This document shows, piece by piece, positions 13,252 to 15,749 of a DNA stretch of 15,749 bases (within the stretch, counting starts at the first letter, position 1; each line of letters begins with the position of its first letter). The position numbers were made by a program, and so were the translations under genes. Below the pieces are notes generated by a model. It worked only from the letters and a program-made list of their open reading frames with translations. It did no database searches and was not told the DNA's origin. Source of the stretch: JAHJCL01 sp964504075 (lineage in GTDB: Bacteria > Patescibacteriota > Minisyncoccia > Minisyncoccales > DG-74-3); contig CAZDCT010000012.1 of assembly GCA_964504075.1 (NCBI GenBank), positions 1-15,749 on the forward strand. Direction: 5' to 3'.

Positions 13252-14347
13252 ATGAATAATTTATCAGAAACAATTAAAGAATTACAAAATAGACTCCTCA
13301 TCCTTGAGGACTGTCTTTGACTTAGTTCAGAAAGAAAAAACCTTAAAAAAGTTAGAGAAAAAAACCCAAGAATTAGATTTCTGGAAAGATAAAGAAAGAG
13401 CAATAAAGATTAATCAAGAATTAAGCCAGTTCAAGGAAGAAGTAGAGAGCTTTCAAAAATTAAAAAAAGAACTGGATGATTTAATTGTTTTAAGCAAAGA
13501 AATTAATGATAAAGAATTAGAACAAGAGGTAAGAACTTTTGAAAAAAAATTAAAACAAAAAGAAAATCAGGTTTTTCTTTCAGGAAAATACGACAAAAAA
13601 GGAGCTATTTTATCAATATTTGCTGGAGCTGGAGGAAGAGATTCTCAAGATTGGGTTACGATGCTTTTAAGAATGTATCAAAGATATTGTGAGAAAAAAA
13701 GATATAAGACTAAAATGCTTCATCAATCTTTTGGTGAGGGCGGAGGACCGGATGGAAGAATTGGTTTGAAATCAGCAACCATGGAGATTCAGGGCAAATT
13801 CGCATTTGGTTATTTTAAAAGAGAAGCAGGCGTTCATAGATTAGTAAGAATTTCTCCGTTTTCTCCTCAAAAACTTCGTCATACTTCTTTTGCTCAAGTT
13901 GAAATATTGCCTGAGATTTCTAATCAAGAAGAATTAGAAATTAAAATTAAGCCAGAAGATTTAAAAATAGACACTTTTAGGGCCTCAGGACCTGGTGGCC
14001 AATATGTGAATAAAAGAGATTCAGCCATAAGAATCACTCATTTGCCCAGCAATATTGTAGTTAGTTGTCAATCAGAAAGATTACAAGGTTTGAATCGCCA
14101 GAAAGCAATGAAGGTTTTAATCGCTAAACTTTATCAATTAAAGAAACAAGAAAAAGAGAAAGAATTAAAAAAAATCAAAGGCAAGAAAGTTGATGCTAGT
14201 TGGGGAAACCAAATTCGGTCCTATGTTTTACATCCCTATCAAATGGTCAAGGATTTAAGAAGCAATGTTGAAACCTCTAATGTAGAAGCTGTGCTTGATG
14301 GAGAAATAGACGATTTTATAGAAGCAGAAATTAAAACCATTAATTAA
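13252..14347 (+). CDS. prfB: Peptide chain release factor 2, with programmed +1 frameshift
   Basis: RF2 recognises UGA and UAA stops and triggers peptide release. Translation starts at ATG 13252, four bases after AAGGA, and runs 22 codons to CTT followed by in-frame TGA at 13318-13320. Shifting +1 at CTT-TGA-C (13315-13321) continues as Asp-Leu-Val-Gln for 342 more residues, giving 364 in total, matching E. coli's 365. A GAGGA stimulator (13306-13310) lies four bases before CTT. SPF (201-203) reads the stop codon, and GPGGQ (GGQ 248-250) catalyses hydrolysis; both positions match E. coli closely. Low RF2 stalls the ribosome at UGA and favours the shift, giving autoregulation. The motif AGAGGRDSQDW is a mild variant of AGAGGTEAQDW. 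ftsE begins four bases after the stop. Confidence 0.97.
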
Positions 14348-14351
14348 TATT

Positions 14352-15032
14352 GTGATAAGATTTGAAAACATTACTAAAATCTATCCTCCCAATACAGTTG
14401 CTTTAAAAGATGTTTCTTTTGAGATTAAGGAAAAAGAATTTGTTTGTCTTGTTGGAAAGTCAGGGGCTGGAAAAACAACTTTATTAAAAATACTTTTAGC
14501 TCGTGAAAAACCAACTAAAGGGAAAGTTTTTTTTGAAGATCAAGATATTCAGAAGATAAAACCAAATGAGTTGCCTGAATTGAGAAAAAGAATTGGCTCT
14601 GTGTTTCAAGATTATAAACTTTTATCTTCTAAAACAACCTATGAAAATGTAGCTTATATTATGGAGGTTTTAGAAAAGAGCGAGGAGGAGATTTCAAGAG
14701 ATGTGCCAAAAGTTTTAGAAATTGTTGGCTTGACTGAAAAAGCTAATAATTTTCCAGCTGAGCTTTCAGCTGGTGAGCATCAAAGAGCAGCCATAGCTCG
14801 AGCTTTGATTCATCGACCAGATGTTATTTTGGCCGATGAGCCAACAGGCAATCTTGATCCTTACAATACGTCAGACATAATTCGTCTTTTGTTGAAAATT
14901 AATGAATTAGGTACTACTATTATTTTAGCCACTCATAACAAAGAAATAATCAATTCTTTGGGCAAAAGAGTAATAAGTTTAGAAGAAGGAAGAGTAATTA
15001 GAGATGAGCTCGAAGGAAGATTTATCCTTTAA
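14352..15032 (+). CDS. ftsE: Cell division ATP-binding protein FtsE
   Basis: FtsE is the ABC ATPase that, with membrane partner FtsX, links the divisome to peptidoglycan hydrolase activation. It has 226 residues, as usual. Walker A is GKSGAGKTT (35-43), the Q-loop is VFQDYKLL (Q86), Walker B is VILADEPTGNLD (D162, E163) and the H-loop is ATHNKE (H195). The signature is LSAGEHQR (138-145) instead of the common LSGGEQQR. FtsE-like features are the YPPNTVALKDVSFEI start and DYKLL after the Q-loop. The start is GTG 14352; no good Shine-Dalgarno is visible. prfB upstream and ftsX downstream reproduce an order seen in many bacteria, for example B. subtilis. Confidence 0.94.
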   Translation: MIRFENITKIYPPNTVALKDVSFEIKEKEFVCLVGKSGAGKTTLLKILLAREKPTKGKVFFEDQDIQKIKPNELPELRKRIGSVFQDYKLLSSKTTYENVAYIMEVLEKSEEEISRDVPKVLEIVGLTEKANNFPAELSAGEHQRAAIARALIHRPDVILADEPTGNLDPYNTSDIIRLLLKINELGTTIILATHNKEIINSLGKRVISLEEGRVIRDELEGRFIL

Positions 15033-15036
15033 TAAT

Positions 15037-15749
15037 ATGCTTACTTCTGTTAAAAGAATAATTCGTTTAGGCTGGACAAGTTTTTCTCGGGATGGTGGAG
15101 CAATAACCACCACTGTTTTTATTTTGGTTTTAACAATTTCTTTAGTTACCTGTATTTTCTTTTTGAAAGGAATAAGTCAGATTTTGATTTCTGATTTAGA
15201 AGAAAAAGTAGATATTTCAGTCTATTTTAAAGAAGATGCAACAGAACAAGAAATTCTAAGTGCTAAACAAGAACTTTACCAGGTTTCAGACGAAGAAAAT
15301 ATTGAATATATTTCCAGGGAGCAAGCTCTTGAGACATTTATTGAAAGACACCAAGAAGATCTTGTTTTAATGGCCTCTTTAGAAGAAATAGCAATAAATC
15401 CATTTCTGGCTTCTTTGAATATCAAAGCTTCAGACTCTGTTAAGTATGAGGAAATTGCTAATTTTTTAGAAGGAGCTGTTTTTGAAGATTCAGTTGAAAA
15501 GATTGATTATCATGAGAGAAAACCAGTGATCGAAAGAATCTTTAGTTTGACTGATTCTTTTAAGAAAATAGGGATTGGTATTTCTGTATTGCTTGTTCTT
15601 CTTTCGTTTTTAGTTGTTTTGAATACTACCAGATTGGCCATTTATAATTTAAAGCAAGAAGTTGAGGTTCAGAAATTGGTTGGAGCTTCCAACTGGTTTA
15701 TTCGGGGTCCATTTTTAGTTCAAGGGGTGATTGCTGGAACAATAGCTGC
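15037..15749 (+). CDS. ftsX: Cell division protein FtsX, 3' partial
   Basis: The frame is open from ATG 15037 to the window end, giving 237 visible residues. FtsX is the integral membrane partner of FtsE that transmits ATP hydrolysis to extracellular peptidoglycan hydrolases. The order is a basic N-terminus (LTSVKRIIRLGW), a first membrane helix (about 24-46) and an extracytoplasmic domain of about 120 residues, including DISVYFKEDATEQEI and ISREQALETF. The second helix is near 181-200, followed by the cytoplasmic loop with EVEVQKLVGASNWFIRGPF, typical of FtsX. An in-frame ATG at 15004, inside ftsE, would add 11 residues. I prefer 15037 because the LTSVKRIIR start resembles other FtsX proteins. 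The C-terminal helices lie beyond the window. Confidence 0.92.
   Translation, partial: MLTSVKRIIRLGWTSFSRDGGAITTTVFILVLTISLVTCIFFLKGISQILISDLEEKVDISVYFKEDATEQEILSAKQELYQVSDEENIEYISREQALETFIERHQEDLVLMASLEEIAINPFLASLNIKASDSVKYEEIANFLEGAVFEDSVEKIDYHERKPVIERIFSLTDSFKKIGIGISVLLVLLSFLVVLNTTRLAIYNLKQEVEVQKLVGASNWFIRGPFLVQGVIAGTIA

Noticed and set aside
13318..13320. In-frame UGA as a reassigned codon (Gly or Trp)
   Set aside because: Several genes here end in TGA, RF2 is present, and reading through in frame does not produce RF2 whereas the +1 shift does.
13304..14347. prfB starting at TTG 13304
   Set aside because: This start would lose the N-terminal helix of RF2. The upstream ATG with a ribosome site plus CTT-TGA-C gives a protein of the expected length.

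Overview
The window is AT-rich, gene-dense DNA, with every recognisable gene on the + strand. It looks like a member of the Patescibacteria (Candidate Phyla Radiation), most likely Parcubacteria-like. This rests on gene content and sequence style: a paired HerA/VirD4-type ATPase and membrane partner, a sigma-region-4/winged-helix regulator, a shortened phosphoglycerate kinase, a minimal RecJ-like DHH protein, a MurJ lacking two of the E. coli essential arginines, and many start/stop overlaps. I ran no phylogeny. UGA is a true stop here: several genes end in TGA, and prfB (RF2) is present with an autoregulatory UGA frameshift. The UGA-recoding Gracilibacteria/Absconditabacteria lineages are therefore excluded.

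Layout. Positions 1-5587 hold the 3' part of a divergent SecD-like translocase subunit, a sigma4/winged-helix protein, a small two-helix membrane protein, and the membrane-anchored partner plus ATPase of a DNA- or protein-transfer-like machine. Most of these overlap or nearly overlap. Positions 5584-8202 continue with pgk, a RecJ-like DHH phosphoesterase and ribonuclease HI, again with start/stop overlaps, so the first eight genes could be one transcript. Positions 8203-8640 contain an orphan ORF that looks less AT-rich than its neighbours, with a leader inverted repeat and its own terminator. They are followed by a strong promoter for rnpB (RNase P RNA, about 8637-8990) and the rnpB terminator.

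Positions 9073-12289 are murJ and lepA, overlapping by 14 bases; murJ has a promoter placed so that its mRNA may be leaderless. A short antisense membrane peptide may lie at 12318-12422. An FtsB/DivIC-like gene follows, and its last codons and stop also form the 5' end of tRNA-Gly(CCC). After a repeat-rich spacer with an intrinsic terminator and a promoter come tRNA-Thr(CGT), prfB with its CUU-UGA-C frameshift, ftsE, and ftsX running off the end.

How the genes work together. The right half combines envelope growth and division (MurJ lipid II flippase, FtsB-like initiator, FtsEX hydrolase regulator) with translation (LepA, RF2, two tRNAs, RNase P). The left half combines membrane translocation with carbon and nucleic-acid metabolism.

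Most noteworthy: (i) a degenerate palindromic repeat present twice, once in the spacer after tRNA-Gly and once inside the murJ reading frame, where it encodes a charged 21-residue insert; (ii) an RNase P RNA that appears to lack the L15 GGU motif, alongside two tRNA genes without encoded CCA; (iii) the tRNA-Gly/ftsB overlap; (iv) the orphan gene before rnpB; (v) a SecD lacking the conserved transmembrane aspartate. I see no CRISPR array, transposase or prophage gene.
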